From JBGTFE01 sp049799955 (GTDB lineage: Bacteria > Acidobacteriota > Blastocatellia > Pyrinomonadales > Pyrinomonadaceae): 64,000 nucleotides of DNA. Made by a program: the position numbers and the translations under genes. This document shows positions 35,334-43,074 of this stretch, one piece after another (position 1 is the first letter of the stretch; the number at the start of each line of letters is the position of its first letter). The notes beneath the pieces are model-generated. The model was not told where the DNA came from. It was given only the letters and a program-made list of their open reading frames with translations, and searched no databases. Location of the stretch: positions 9,148 through 73,147 of the forward strand of contig JBARIW010000039.1 in assembly GCA_049799955.1 (NCBI GenBank). Reading direction: 5' to 3'.

Positions 35334-36038
35334 ATGTCAAAATTCCGGCTATTTCTTTTAACTTCACTTTTTATCGCTTGCAGCTACGCAGCTTCCGCAC
35401 AGTCAACCATTTTTAATGTTCCTTCGACCGACGTAATTCCAAAAGGAAGATTTTTGCTCGAACTCGATTTTATCGCCAAATTTGAACGCTACAGCAAAGG
35501 CGGCTATCAAAATTACGGTTATCGTGTGGTTTACGGCGCTAAGAAAAAAGTCGAAATCGGCGCGAATTTTTTCTACACACGAAACGGCGAGTCTTCGCCG
35601 AAAGAATTTCAGCCGAACATCAAATGGCAGCCATACGAGAACGAAAAACACGGCGTCGCCATCTCGACCGGCGCGCAGCTTTTTATCCCTTTGAACAAAT
35701 CAGCCGGCAGTCGCGTCTACACGATGCTTTATTTTAACGGCAGCAAAACTATTAAAAAAACAAACGGAACGCGCCTGACCGGCGGCTTTTACTCGGTTTT
35801 CGGCGCTGAAAGCGATTTCGGAACAAAACGCGGCGTGATTGTCGCCGTCGAACAGCCTTTGATTCGAAGAGTCAGCTTCGTCGCCGATTGGTACAGCGGC
35901 AACAATCGTCTCGGCTATGCCGCCGCCGGTTTTAATATTGTATTATCGAGCAAGCAGTTTTTAATGTTCGGCTATAATTTCGGCAATTACGGGCGCGGCA
36001 ATAACGCATTTTCGGCTTTCTACGGTTATACATTCTGA
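35334..36038 (+). CDS. outer-membrane-type beta protein of unknown function
   Basis: Start ATG 35334 has AAAGGAG nine bases upstream. The 234-residue product has a signal peptide (FRLFLLTSLFIACSYAASAQ) and alternating beta-strand sequence with many aromatic residues (YQNYGYRVVYGAKKKVEIGA, VYTMLYFNGSK, GYNFGNYGRGNNAFSAFYG). It ends in Phe (AFYGYTF), the typical C-terminal signature for beta-barrel assembly by BamA. An eight- to ten-strand outer-membrane barrel is plausible. Function unknown. Confidence 0.75.
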   Translation: MSKFRLFLLTSLFIACSYAASAQSTIFNVPSTDVIPKGRFLLELDFIAKFERYSKGGYQNYGYRVVYGAKKKVEIGANFFYTRNGESSPKEFQPNIKWQPYENEKHGVAISTGAQLFIPLNKSAGSRVYTMLYFNGSKTIKKTNGTRLTGGFYSVFGAESDFGTKRGVIVAVEQPLIRRVSFVADWYSGNNRLGYAAAGFNIVLSSKQFLMFGYNFGNYGRGNNAFSAFYGYTF

Positions 36039-36096
36039 AAATTCCTAAATTTCTTTCGTTAGGTTAAAATAGATTTTTGAAGAAGATTGAAAATTT

Positions 36097-36297
36097 ATGC
36101 CGCCGAAAATTAGAGAATTGATTGCTGAACTAGAGAGAAACGGTTTTATAAATCGTGGCGGAAAGGGAAGTCATCGAAATTATTTCCATCCGAAATGTTC
36201 AAAAATTGTAGGAATTTCCGGTAAGATAGGAAACGATGCTAAGAGATACCAAATCAAAGAGGTTAAAGAAGCTGTCAACGAAGTAAAAAGCAAATGA
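36097..36297 (+). CDS. hicA: HicA-type toxin
   Basis: The 66-residue protein is a double-stranded-RNA-binding-fold mRNA interferase of type II toxin-antitoxin systems. It has the core motif GKGSHRNYFHP with the catalytic His (about residue 28), preceded by RELIAELERNGF. It overlaps the downstream antitoxin gene by four bases. The toxin-first order is typical for hicAB. Confidence 0.9.
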   Translation: MPPKIRELIAELERNGFINRGGKGSHRNYFHPKCSKIVGISGKIGNDAKRYQIKEVKEAVNEVKSK

Positions 36298-36518
36298 GAA
36301 AAGAATCCGACCTTTACAAAAAAATCGTATATTGGAGCGATGAAGATAATTGTTTTATCGGAATGTGCCCGGAACTGATGTATGGCGGTGTTCACGGCGA
36401 CGATGCACTTGAAGTTTTCAAGGAATTAAATGAAGCGGTCGAAGAAGTTATTCAAATTTTCAAAGAAGACGGGAAATCTTTGCCTGAGCCTAAAGATGTA
36501 GTTTTTGAAACTGTTTAA
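36294..36518 (+). CDS. hicB: HicB-type antitoxin
   Basis: The 74-residue partner of HicA has a ferredoxin-like HicB fold: KKIVYWSDEDNCFIGMCPEL, then GDDALEVFKELNEAVEEVI and DGKSLPEP. It lacks the DNA-binding ribbon or helix-turn-helix extension found in longer HicB proteins, so autoregulation may need another factor. It is coupled to hicA by the ATGA overlap. Confidence 0.9.
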   Translation: MRKESDLYKKIVYWSDEDNCFIGMCPELMYGGVHGDDALEVFKELNEAVEEVIQIFKEDGKSLPEPKDVVFETV

Positions 36519-36573
36519 AACGTAAAATGTAAAATTTGTAATAAAAGTGAATTTGGAGAAATTAGGAATTAAT

Positions 36574-38145
36574 ATGCAAACACAAAGAAGTTTAGACGAA
36601 TTTAGAAACGAACCGTTTACCGATTATTCCCAACCGGAAAACAAACAAGCGATGCAAGCCGCGATAGATGGCGTCAGAAGCGAGCTTGGAAAGGAATATC
36701 CGATTACGATAAACGGCGAAAAGATTACGCTTGAAAACAAATTTCGGAGCATCAATCCGGCGAATAAAACCGAAGTCGTCGGCGTTTTTAGCGAAGGCGA
36801 TTCAGACGCGGAAAATCTGGTAAATAAAGCCATCGAAGCGGCGACGAACGCTTTTAAGGTTTGGAAAAACGTTTCCGCCGCCGAGCGCGCCGAATATCTT
36901 TTTAAAGCGGCGGAAATTATTCGCCAGCGAAAGCATTATTTTTCGGCTTGGATGGTTTTTGAAACGGCGAAAACGTGGGCTGAAGCTGACGGCGACACGG
37001 CGGAAGCGATTGATTTTCTCGAATTTTACGGGCGCGAAATGCTGCGTTGGGCTGAAAAACAGCCGATTACGCCTTACGCGGGCGAAGACAATCGGTTTGA
37101 ATATGTTCCGCTCGGCGTCGGCGCGGTTATTCCGCCCTGGAATTTTCCGCTGGCGATTATGGTCGGAATGACAACCGCCGCGATTGTTGCCGGAAACACG
37201 GTTATTTTGAAGCCTTCGTCGGATTCGCCGACTATTGCGGCGAAATTTATCGAGGTTCTCGAAGAAGTCGGATTGCCTGCGGGCGTCGTCAATTTTATAA
37301 CCGGAAGCGCCGAAACGGGCGAAGCGATGGTTACGCATCCGAAAACGCGATTTATTTCATTTACAGGCTCGAAACAGGTCGGTCTGCACATCAATGAGCA
37401 GGCGGCGAAAACACGCGAAGGACAGATTTGGATTAAACGCGTCGTGGCAGAAATGGGCGGAAAAGACGCGATTATCGTTGCCGACGACGCCGATTTGGAT
37501 TCGGCGGCGACGGGCGTTGTGCAGGCGGCTTTCGGTTTTCAGGGACAGAAATGCTCGGCTTGCTCGCGGCTTATCGTTGACGAGAAAGTTCACGATGAAT
37601 TGATGGAAAAAATCGTCGCGCTGACCAAAAATCTGAAAATCGGCTTGCCGACCGAACCCGATACGAACGTCGCGGCGGTTATCAACGAGCGTTCTTTCAA
37701 AAACACGCTCGGCTACATCAAAAAAGGCGTCGAAGAAGGCGGAAAGATAGTCGCGGGCGGAAGCGGCAACGATTCGAAAGGTTTTTATATCGAGCCGACG
37801 ATTATCGACGACGTTCAGCCGAACTCGACGCTCGAACAGGAAGAAGTTTTCGCGCCTGTTTTGGCAGTGATAAAAGCAAAAAATTTCGACCATGCGCTGG
37901 AAATCGCCAACGATACGGAATTTGGTTTGACCGGCGCGGTTTATTCGACCGACCAGGGCAGGCTTGAACGCGCTCGCCGTGAATTTCACGTAGGAAACTT
38001 GTATCTGAACCGCAAATGCACGGGCGCGCTTGTCGGCGTTCACCCGTTCGGCGGCTTTAATATGTCGGGAACCGATTCGAAAGCCGGCGGACGCGAATAT
38101 CTTTTGCAGTTTATGCAGGGAAAATCCGTTTCGCAAAAAATTTAA
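36574..38145 (+). CDS. pruA: L-glutamate gamma-semialdehyde (delta-1-pyrroline-5-carboxylate) dehydrogenase
   Basis: The 523-residue NAD-dependent aldehyde dehydrogenase converts glutamate semialdehyde to glutamate in proline catabolism. Motifs: VIPPWNFPLAIMVGMTTAAI, FTGSKQVGLHINEQAA, VAEMGGKDAIIVADDADLD, and the active-site region GFQGQKCSACSRLIV with the catalytic Cys. A C-terminal GGFNMSGTDSKAGG segment closes it. The RocA-type stand-alone form is indicated, as no proline dehydrogenase domain is fused. ATG 36574 has AGGA upstream; a GTG nine codons earlier is less likely. Confidence 0.93.
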   Translation: MQTQRSLDEFRNEPFTDYSQPENKQAMQAAIDGVRSELGKEYPITINGEKITLENKFRSINPANKTEVVGVFSEGDSDAENLVNKAIEAATNAFKVWKNVSAAERAEYLFKAAEIIRQRKHYFSAWMVFETAKTWAEADGDTAEAIDFLEFYGREMLRWAEKQPITPYAGEDNRFEYVPLGVGAVIPPWNFPLAIMVGMTTAAIVAGNTVILKPSSDSPTIAAKFIEVLEEVGLPAGVVNFITGSAETGEAMVTHPKTRFISFTGSKQVGLHINEQAAKTREGQIWIKRVVAEMGGKDAIIVADDADLDSAATGVVQAAFGFQGQKCSACSRLIVDEKVHDELMEKIVALTKNLKIGLPTEPDTNVAAVINERSFKNTLGYIKKGVEEGGKIVAGGSGNDSKGFYIEPTIIDDVQPNSTLEQEEVFAPVLAVIKAKNFDHALEIANDTEFGLTGAVYSTDQGRLERARREFHVGNLYLNRKCTGALVGVHPFGGFNMSGTDSKAGGREYLLQFMQGKSVSQKI

Positions 38146-38146
38146 T

Positions 38147-39043
38147 ATGAAAAAACAAAAATTAAGATTTCTTCCGGCAGCATTATTGATTTTGTTGCCG
38201 GTTTTACCGATTTGGGCGCAAAAATCGACTCCGAAGCCGGTTATTTTCGCGGTTACGGATGACGGGCAGAGAGCCGAGCCGATTGCCGAAGTCAATAACG
38301 GGAAACTTGTTGAAACGGTCGACGGCGGTGCTGAAGATTCTCTTCTAAAAACATTTGCGGAGACTTATTATAAACCAAAAACAAATTACCGCTTGATTTT
38401 CGGCGGCGCTGACGCCGGAACTGTAATGATTAAAAGCTCTGACACAACTTCCGAATGCGGCAAAAACATGGCGCAAACTACATTTAACTCGACAAAAGCC
38501 AAGCTGAAAGGTTCGGTAATGGCGCTCGCGACTAACGTTGAAAGCAAAGGTTCGGGTTTACGACGAATGCCAACGGCTGCCGAACGCACCGAACTGGAAA
38601 AATTAGTCCGCGCCGAATTTACAAAGCAAAAAATTTCGGCAAAAGTTTTGAAAACGCTGCGCTATCAAAACCTGACCGCGCTCGACGTTGATAACGACAA
38701 AAACGTTGAATTTGTCGGTTCATATTGGGTCGCGCCTTCGGCGACAACCCGCGCTTTGCTTTTCTTTATCGCCGAAAAAAACAAAAACGGTAAATATGTT
38801 TTAGCCCAAAGCAAATACAATTTGACCAAGCAGGCAGACGTGATGAGCAAAAACATAAAAGACGTGGACGACGGAATCTATCACGAGCTTTTGCTTGACG
38901 CGCTCGATTTTGACGGCGACGGCGTGAGCGAGATTTTTACTATCGGAAGCGGGTTTGAAGGTGTTAGTTTTTATGTTTACGGGCGCGAAGCAGGCAAATG
39001 GAAGATGATTTTTGAAGGCGGAAATTATCATTGCGCCTATTAA
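38147..39043 (+). CDS. secreted hypothetical protein
   Basis: ATG 38147 lies one base after the pruA stop codon. A longer in-frame start inside pruA is rejected because the signal peptide (FLPAALLILLPVLPIWAQ) begins here. The 298-residue protein has no recognised domain except a C-terminal DFDGDGVSEIFTIG loop resembling FG-GAP/EF-hand calcium-binding repeats. Expression may be coupled to pruA. A strong terminator follows. Confidence 0.75.
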   Translation: MKKQKLRFLPAALLILLPVLPIWAQKSTPKPVIFAVTDDGQRAEPIAEVNNGKLVETVDGGAEDSLLKTFAETYYKPKTNYRLIFGGADAGTVMIKSSDTTSECGKNMAQTTFNSTKAKLKGSVMALATNVESKGSGLRRMPTAAERTELEKLVRAEFTKQKISAKVLKTLRYQNLTALDVDNDKNVEFVGSYWVAPSATTRALLFFIAEKNKNGKYVLAQSKYNLTKQADVMSKNIKDVDDGIYHELLLDALDFDGDGVSEIFTIGSGFEGVSFYVYGREAGKWKMIFEGGNYHCAY

Positions 39044-39071
39044 AGTTAAATGTTCTTTGAGTTTTTCCTGC

Positions 39072-39104
39072 AAGGCGAAAGTTTTACGCTTTCGCCTTTT
39101 TTCT
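39072..39104 (+). terminator. rho-independent terminator before fmt
   Basis: A 10-bp stem (AAGGCGAAAG with CTTTCGCCTT) and a run of T follow the secreted-protein gene. Confidence 0.85.
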
Positions 39105-39120
39105 TTATCATCTATTTGTA

Positions 39121-40050
39121 ATGAGAATTGTTTTTATGGGAACGCCGAACGCCGCTGTTCCCGCACTCGAAAGAATTTTGCGCGACGGGCACGAGACGGT
39201 CGCCGTTTACACTCAGCCCGACCGACCTGCCGGACGAGGAAATCGACTGAAAATGTCTGCGGTAAAAGAGTTCGCGCTCGAAAATCATTTGAAAATTTAC
39301 CAGCCGACGCGCATTAAAACTCCCGAAGCGCTGGAAACTTTTAAATCTCACAATGCCGATGTCGCCGTCGTCGTCGCTTACGGTCGCATTTTGCCCGAAA
39401 GCTTTTTGCAGGCATATCCGAAAGGCGCGATTAACGTGCATTTTTCGCTTTTGCCGAAATATCGCGGAGCCGCGCCGGTTAACTGGGCAATCGTCGAGGG
39501 CGAGACGAAAACGGGCGTAACGACGATGCAGATGGACGCCGGACTGGACACGGGCGGAATTCTTTTGCAAAGGGAATTAGAAATTTCGGAAGATGAAAGC
39601 GCGCCCGAATTAATGGAAAAATTATCCGTTCTCGGCGCTGATTTGCTTTCGGAAACGCTCGCTATGTACAACGAACTGACCGCACAGCCGCAGGACGACG
39701 CGCTGGCAACGTTCGCGCCGATAATGAAAAAGGAAGACGGTTTGATTAACTGGATGCTGAGCGCTTCGGAGATTGCAAATCGCGTGCGCGGTTTTCAGCC
39801 TTTTCCGACGGCTTTTACTTTTTATGACGGGAAAAAACTGACGATTTGGAAGGCGAAAGAAGTTCAAAGTTCAGAGTTCAAAGTTCAAAGTATCGGTGAA
39901 GTTTTTGAAGCAAAAGGTGATAGATTATTAATCTTTTGCGGCGATTCGGTTTTGCAAATTGAAGAATTGCAGCTCGAAGGCAAACGGCGGATGCCAGTCA
40001 GAGATTTTCTGAACGGAATGAAAATTCAGATTGGAGATAAGCTTGGATAA
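39121..40050 (+). CDS. fmt: methionyl-tRNA formyltransferase
   Basis: The 309-residue enzyme formylates initiator Met-tRNA using 10-formyltetrahydrofolate. It has the N-terminal FMGTPNAAVPAL, the catalytic-site LPKYRGAAPVNWAIVEGETKTG, MDAGLDTGGIL, and the C-terminal tRNA-binding region (VRGFQPFPTAFTFY). Near residues 247-257 a GTTCAAA heptamer repeat tract (39862-39891) is translated as SSEFKVQS, an in-frame insertion in a variable linker. Its end overlaps rsmB by 20 bases. Confidence 0.96.
   Translation: MRIVFMGTPNAAVPALERILRDGHETVAVYTQPDRPAGRGNRLKMSAVKEFALENHLKIYQPTRIKTPEALETFKSHNADVAVVVAYGRILPESFLQAYPKGAINVHFSLLPKYRGAAPVNWAIVEGETKTGVTTMQMDAGLDTGGILLQRELEISEDESAPELMEKLSVLGADLLSETLAMYNELTAQPQDDALATFAPIMKKEDGLINWMLSASEIANRVRGFQPFPTAFTFYDGKKLTIWKAKEVQSSEFKVQSIGEVFEAKGDRLLIFCGDSVLQIEELQLEGKRRMPVRDFLNGMKIQIGDKLG
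39862..39891 (+). repeat. GTTCAAA heptamer repeat inside fmt
   Basis: Four tandem 7-bp words (GTTCAAA, GTTCAGA, GTTCAAA, GTTCAAA) lie within the coding frame of fmt. Confidence 0.85.
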
Positions 40051-41389
40051 ACAAAAAATCCAAAATCCAAAATCCAAAATCCAAAATCGGTCGGTTTCAC
40101 CGGCAAGATTTGCCGCTTTTGAAATTCTTTCGAAAATTGAAAAGGAAAAAGCTTTTTCCTCCGCGATTTTGCCGATTTATGAAGAAAATCTTTCGATAAA
40201 AGACCGCGCGCTTTGCCACGAACTGACGCTCGGAGTTTTGCGAAGGCAAATTTACCTCGACCGGATTATCGAAAAGCTGACGAATAAAAAAATCGAAAAG
40301 TTTGATTTGGCGGTCGTTCTGGCTCTGAGAATCGGGCTTTATCAACTGCTTTTTCTCGACAAAATTCCGGATTATTCGGCGATTAACGAATCGGTAAATC
40401 TTGTTCAGAAAGCGAAAAAGACTTCGGCAAAAGGTCTGGTCAACGCCGTTCTGAGGCGCGTTTTGCGCGAGAAAGTCGAGCTGGATTTTACGGATGAAAT
40501 TGAAAGAATTTCTGTTAAAACTTCGCATCCGCGCTGGCTGATTGAAAAATGGATTCGTCAGTTCGGGTTGGAAGAAACTGAAAAACTGGCGCTGGCAAAT
40601 AATGAAACTCCGAAATCGGCTTTTCGATTTACAGGAAATTTTCACCACAGAGACACAGAGACACAGAGTTTATTTGAAAAGTCCAAATTTGTAGAAGGCT
40701 GTTTTATAGCCGAAAAGATTGATTCAAATTTGCTTGAATTAGCCGCTAAAAGCGAGATTTATTTTCAGGATGAAGCTTCCCAAATGGTCGCCGGAATTGT
40801 CGAACCGGAAGAAAATCAAAATTTTTTAGATGTTTGCGCTTCTCCGGGAAGTAAAACTTCGCAAATCGCAAATCACAAATCACAAATCGCAAATTTAATT
40901 GTCGCGGGTGATTTTCATTTTCAAAGAGTCAAATTTTTGCGGGAGAACTGTCGTAAACAAGGCGTCGATTTTGTTCAAATCGTGCAGTACGACGCCGAAA
41001 AATCTTTGCCTTTTGTCGAAAACGCCTTTGATTGGGTTTTGGTTGACGCGCCCTGCACGGGAACGGGAACGATTCGGCACAATCCTGAAATCAGATATTT
41101 TTTGCGGGAAAAAGATTTCGCGGAGTTATCGGGAAAACAACTCGAAATATTAAAAAATGCATCAAAGCTGGTTAAAAGCGGCGGAAAGCTGATTTATTCG
41201 ACCTGTTCTTTGGAGCGTGAAGAAAACGAAGCCGTCGTCGAGAAATTTTTAGAAGCGAATGCGGAATTCACAAAAATCGTTCCCGAACTTGCGGAAAGAT
41301 TTTTGACCGGCGGAAATTTCGCCAGAACTTTTCCGCAACGAGACGAAATGGACGGTTTCTTCATTGCGGCTTTTGAAAAAGCGCGGTAA
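40031..41389 (+). CDS. rsmB: 16S rRNA m5C967 methyltransferase
   Basis: The 452-residue enzyme methylates C967 of 16S rRNA using S-adenosylmethionine. An N-terminal NusB-like RNA-binding domain (ARFAAFEILSKIEKEKAFSS...) precedes the catalytic domain with motif I FLDVCASPGSKTSQIA, the VDAPCTGTGTIRHNPE motif IV Cys, and STCSLEREENE with the second Cys. Three repeat tracts are translated in frame: KIQNPKSKIQN near the N-terminus, HHRDTETQS, and QIANHKSQIAN. It overlaps fmt by 20 bases, so the two are coupled. Confidence 0.95.
   Translation: MEISLDKQKIQNPKSKIQNRSVSPARFAAFEILSKIEKEKAFSSAILPIYEENLSIKDRALCHELTLGVLRRQIYLDRIIEKLTNKKIEKFDLAVVLALRIGLYQLLFLDKIPDYSAINESVNLVQKAKKTSAKGLVNAVLRRVLREKVELDFTDEIERISVKTSHPRWLIEKWIRQFGLEETEKLALANNETPKSAFRFTGNFHHRDTETQSLFEKSKFVEGCFIAEKIDSNLLELAAKSEIYFQDEASQMVAGIVEPEENQNFLDVCASPGSKTSQIANHKSQIANLIVAGDFHFQRVKFLRENCRKQGVDFVQIVQYDAEKSLPFVENAFDWVLVDAPCTGTGTIRHNPEIRYFLREKDFAELSGKQLEILKNASKLVKSGGKLIYSTCSLEREENEAVVEKFLEANAEFTKIVPELAERFLTGGNFARTFPQRDEMDGFFIAAFEKAR
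40053..40088 (+). repeat. TCCAAAA heptamer repeat inside rsmB
   Basis: Four copies of TCCAAAA with 7-bp period encode KIQNPKSKIQN near the RsmB N-terminus. The same word builds the spacer elements at 42963 and 51476. Confidence 0.88.
40643..40668 (+). repeat. CACAGAGA repeat inside rsmB
   Basis: Three 8-bp words of the CACAGAGA type are translated in frame as HHRDTETQS. The same word family builds spacer elements at 6026 and 57433 and occurs in uvrD. Confidence 0.8.
40862..40894 (+). repeat. CAAATCG/CAAATCA heptamer repeat inside rsmB
   Basis: Four full 7-bp words and a partial fifth are translated in frame as QIANHKSQIAN, directly after the SAM-binding motif I. Confidence 0.85.
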
Positions 41390-41493
41390 TTTGATAGAGT
41401 TTTGAAAGATTTCCGCTCGTTAGTTTCAGTAAAAAATGATAGACTTCCGCCTTGTCGGGTTTTCAGCGATTGAAAGCCGGAGAAAATAAAAAA

Positions 41494-42156
41494 GTGAGTT
41501 TTATAAAAAAAAGCACATCCGCAATCGGAAAATTAATTCTTGTCGTCATGCTTGCCGCCACATTTCTGGTCGGAATGGTCGGCGTCGTTTACATGTCTTT
41601 GCAGGGCGAAGCGATAAAAGTGCCGGAGATTATCGGCAAGGATTTTGTCGAAAGCGAAAAGGAATTGACCGAGCTCGGCTTGCGAATTAAAAAACGCGCC
41701 GACCGCTACAGCGAAGAAAAGCCGAACACGATTCTCGAACAGCTCCCGAAACCGGGCGATACGGTCAAAACCGGGCAGATGATTCTGGTCGTAACAAGCA
41801 AATCGAACCCGGAAGGCGAAGAAAAACCGGCGACAATCAAGAAAAGTACGGACGATGACGACACGGAAAAAATCGAGGAATTGATTTCCGACAAGCCGAA
41901 GACGAAAAAGGCTAATTCGAATACGAACACGAAAAAGAAAAGCTCGACGACACGCGACGTTTTGAGCAATAACTCGACAAATTCAAATTCGTCGGACAGC
42001 AACAGCAGTAATGGCAATTCGACAAATTCGAATAAAACGACGCCGACAAATAAGACGACAAATCCGACCGATACGAAAAAACCGGGCGATACGACAAAGC
42101 CGACCACGGCGAAAACTCCGAACGGCGGAGATACGAGGTCGCGCAAAACGCCTTAA
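41494..42156 (+). CDS. membrane-anchored PASTA-domain protein
   Basis: GTG 41494, with GGAG 11 bases upstream, is preferred; a TTG start at 41452 is possible. The 220-residue protein has one membrane segment (IGKLILVVMLAATFLVGMVGVVYM) and then one PASTA domain (KVPEIIGKDFVESEKELTEL ... ILEQLPKPGDTVKTGQMILVV). A long low-complexity tail rich in Asn, Ser, Thr and Lys completes it. PASTA domains bind peptidoglycan or beta-lactam-like ligands and are usually fused to Ser/Thr kinases; no kinase is attached here. Confidence 0.85.
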   Translation: MSFIKKSTSAIGKLILVVMLAATFLVGMVGVVYMSLQGEAIKVPEIIGKDFVESEKELTELGLRIKKRADRYSEEKPNTILEQLPKPGDTVKTGQMILVVTSKSNPEGEEKPATIKKSTDDDDTEKIEELISDKPKTKKANSNTNTKKKSSTTRDVLSNNSTNSNSSDSNSSNGNSTNSNKTTPTNKTTNPTDTKKPGDTTKPTTAKTPNGGDTRSRKTP

Positions 42157-42195
42157 CGTGCAACTGAAAAGTTTTTTTTCGCAACAAAGTAGAGG

Positions 42196-42229
42196 AGAAA
42201 AGTAAAAAGTAAAAAGGCGGAAGTAAAAG
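42196..42229 (+). repeat. AGTAAAA-type direct repeats
   Basis: Short tandem AGTAAAA/AAGTAAAA words lie in the PASTA-rpe spacer. No complementary arm was seen, so this may be half of an element. Confidence 0.5.
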
Positions 42230-42299
42230 GTCGGAAGGCGTTTTTATTTCGCCGCAAAGTCCGGTAATCAAAGACTTTTTTACAAAAAACTTGCACAAA

Positions 42300-42962
42300 A
42301 TGTTTGAGATAGCTCCGTCAATTTTATCGGCAGATTTTACGCGACTTGCCGAAGAAATCAAAGCTGTGGAGACAGGCGGCGCGAAGGTTTTGCACGTCGA
42401 TGTGATGGACGGACATTTTGTCCCGAACATCACAATCGGTCTTCCGGTTGTTAAATCGCTCAGAAAAGCGACAAATTTAACAATCGATTGCCATCTGATG
42501 ATTGAAGAGCCGAGCCGCTACGCCGTGAAATTTGTCGAAGCCGGCGCAAATATGGTTTCGGTTCACGTTGAAGCGGACGTTCATCTGCAAAGAACTTTAA
42601 CGGCAATTCGTGAAGCCGGAGGGCAAAGCGGAATTGCGATAAATCCGGCAACACCTTTGATTGCTCTGGAAGAAGTGCTGCCGTTTGCCGATTTTGTTTT
42701 GCTGATGTCGGTAAATCCGGGTTTCGGCGGTCAAAAATTTATATACACGTCGGTTGATAAGCTGCGCCGTTTGCGCCGGATGATTGACGAGCGCGAATTA
42801 AAAACGCGAATTGAGATAGACGGCGGAATCGATATTAATAATATTCAGAAAATCGTCGAATCCGGCGCGGAAATCATCGTCGCCGGTTCAGCCGTTTTCG
42901 GCAAAGGAAAGCCGACCGAAGCCGTCAGGGCATTGATTGACGCGGCAACGGTTTGGGCGTAA
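42300..42962 (+). CDS. rpe: ribulose-phosphate 3-epimerase
   Basis: The 220-residue TIM-barrel enzyme interconverts ribulose-5-phosphate and xylulose-5-phosphate. Signatures: APSILSADFTRL, LHVDVMDGHFVPNITIG with metal-binding His and Asp, CHLMIEEP, LMSVNPGFGGQKF, and IDGGI and VAGSAVFG for phosphate binding. ATG 42300 begins the conserved MFEIAPSIL. It complements zwf and pgl in this window. Confidence 0.96.
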   Translation: MFEIAPSILSADFTRLAEEIKAVETGGAKVLHVDVMDGHFVPNITIGLPVVKSLRKATNLTIDCHLMIEEPSRYAVKFVEAGANMVSVHVEADVHLQRTLTAIREAGGQSGIAINPATPLIALEEVLPFADFVLLMSVNPGFGGQKFIYTSVDKLRRLRRMIDERELKTRIEIDGGIDINNIQKIVESGAEIIVAGSAVFGKGKPTEAVRALIDAATVWA

Positions 42963-43060
42963 CGATTTTGGATTTTAGATTTTGGATTTGCGATTTATGA
43001 AAAAATGGCGATATTTAGATTCGCCTTCAATCCAAAATCCAAAATCTAAAATCCAAAATA
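42963..43060. repeat. inverted repeat with TCCAAAA words
   Basis: The left arm is GATTTTG/GATTTTA words and the right arm TCCAAAA/TCTAAAA words, both with 7-bp period, separated by about 35 bases. It fills the rpe-bamD spacer and ends 14 bases before the BamD start codon. Confidence 0.85.
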
Positions 43061-43074
43061 TTAAAGAGGTAATT

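Noticed and set aside
36097..36518. Prophage or integrative element around hicAB
   Set aside because: No integrase, attachment repeat or phage gene is visible; the toxin-antitoxin pair stands alone.
37357..38295. 312-codon open frame antisense to pruA
   Set aside because: Opposite a certain dehydrogenase gene and without domain, signal peptide or ribosome site.
42982..43074. 31-residue extension of the BamD-like protein
   Set aside because: It is encoded by the TCCAAAA repeat and would bury the signal peptide; ATG 43075 has its own ribosome site.
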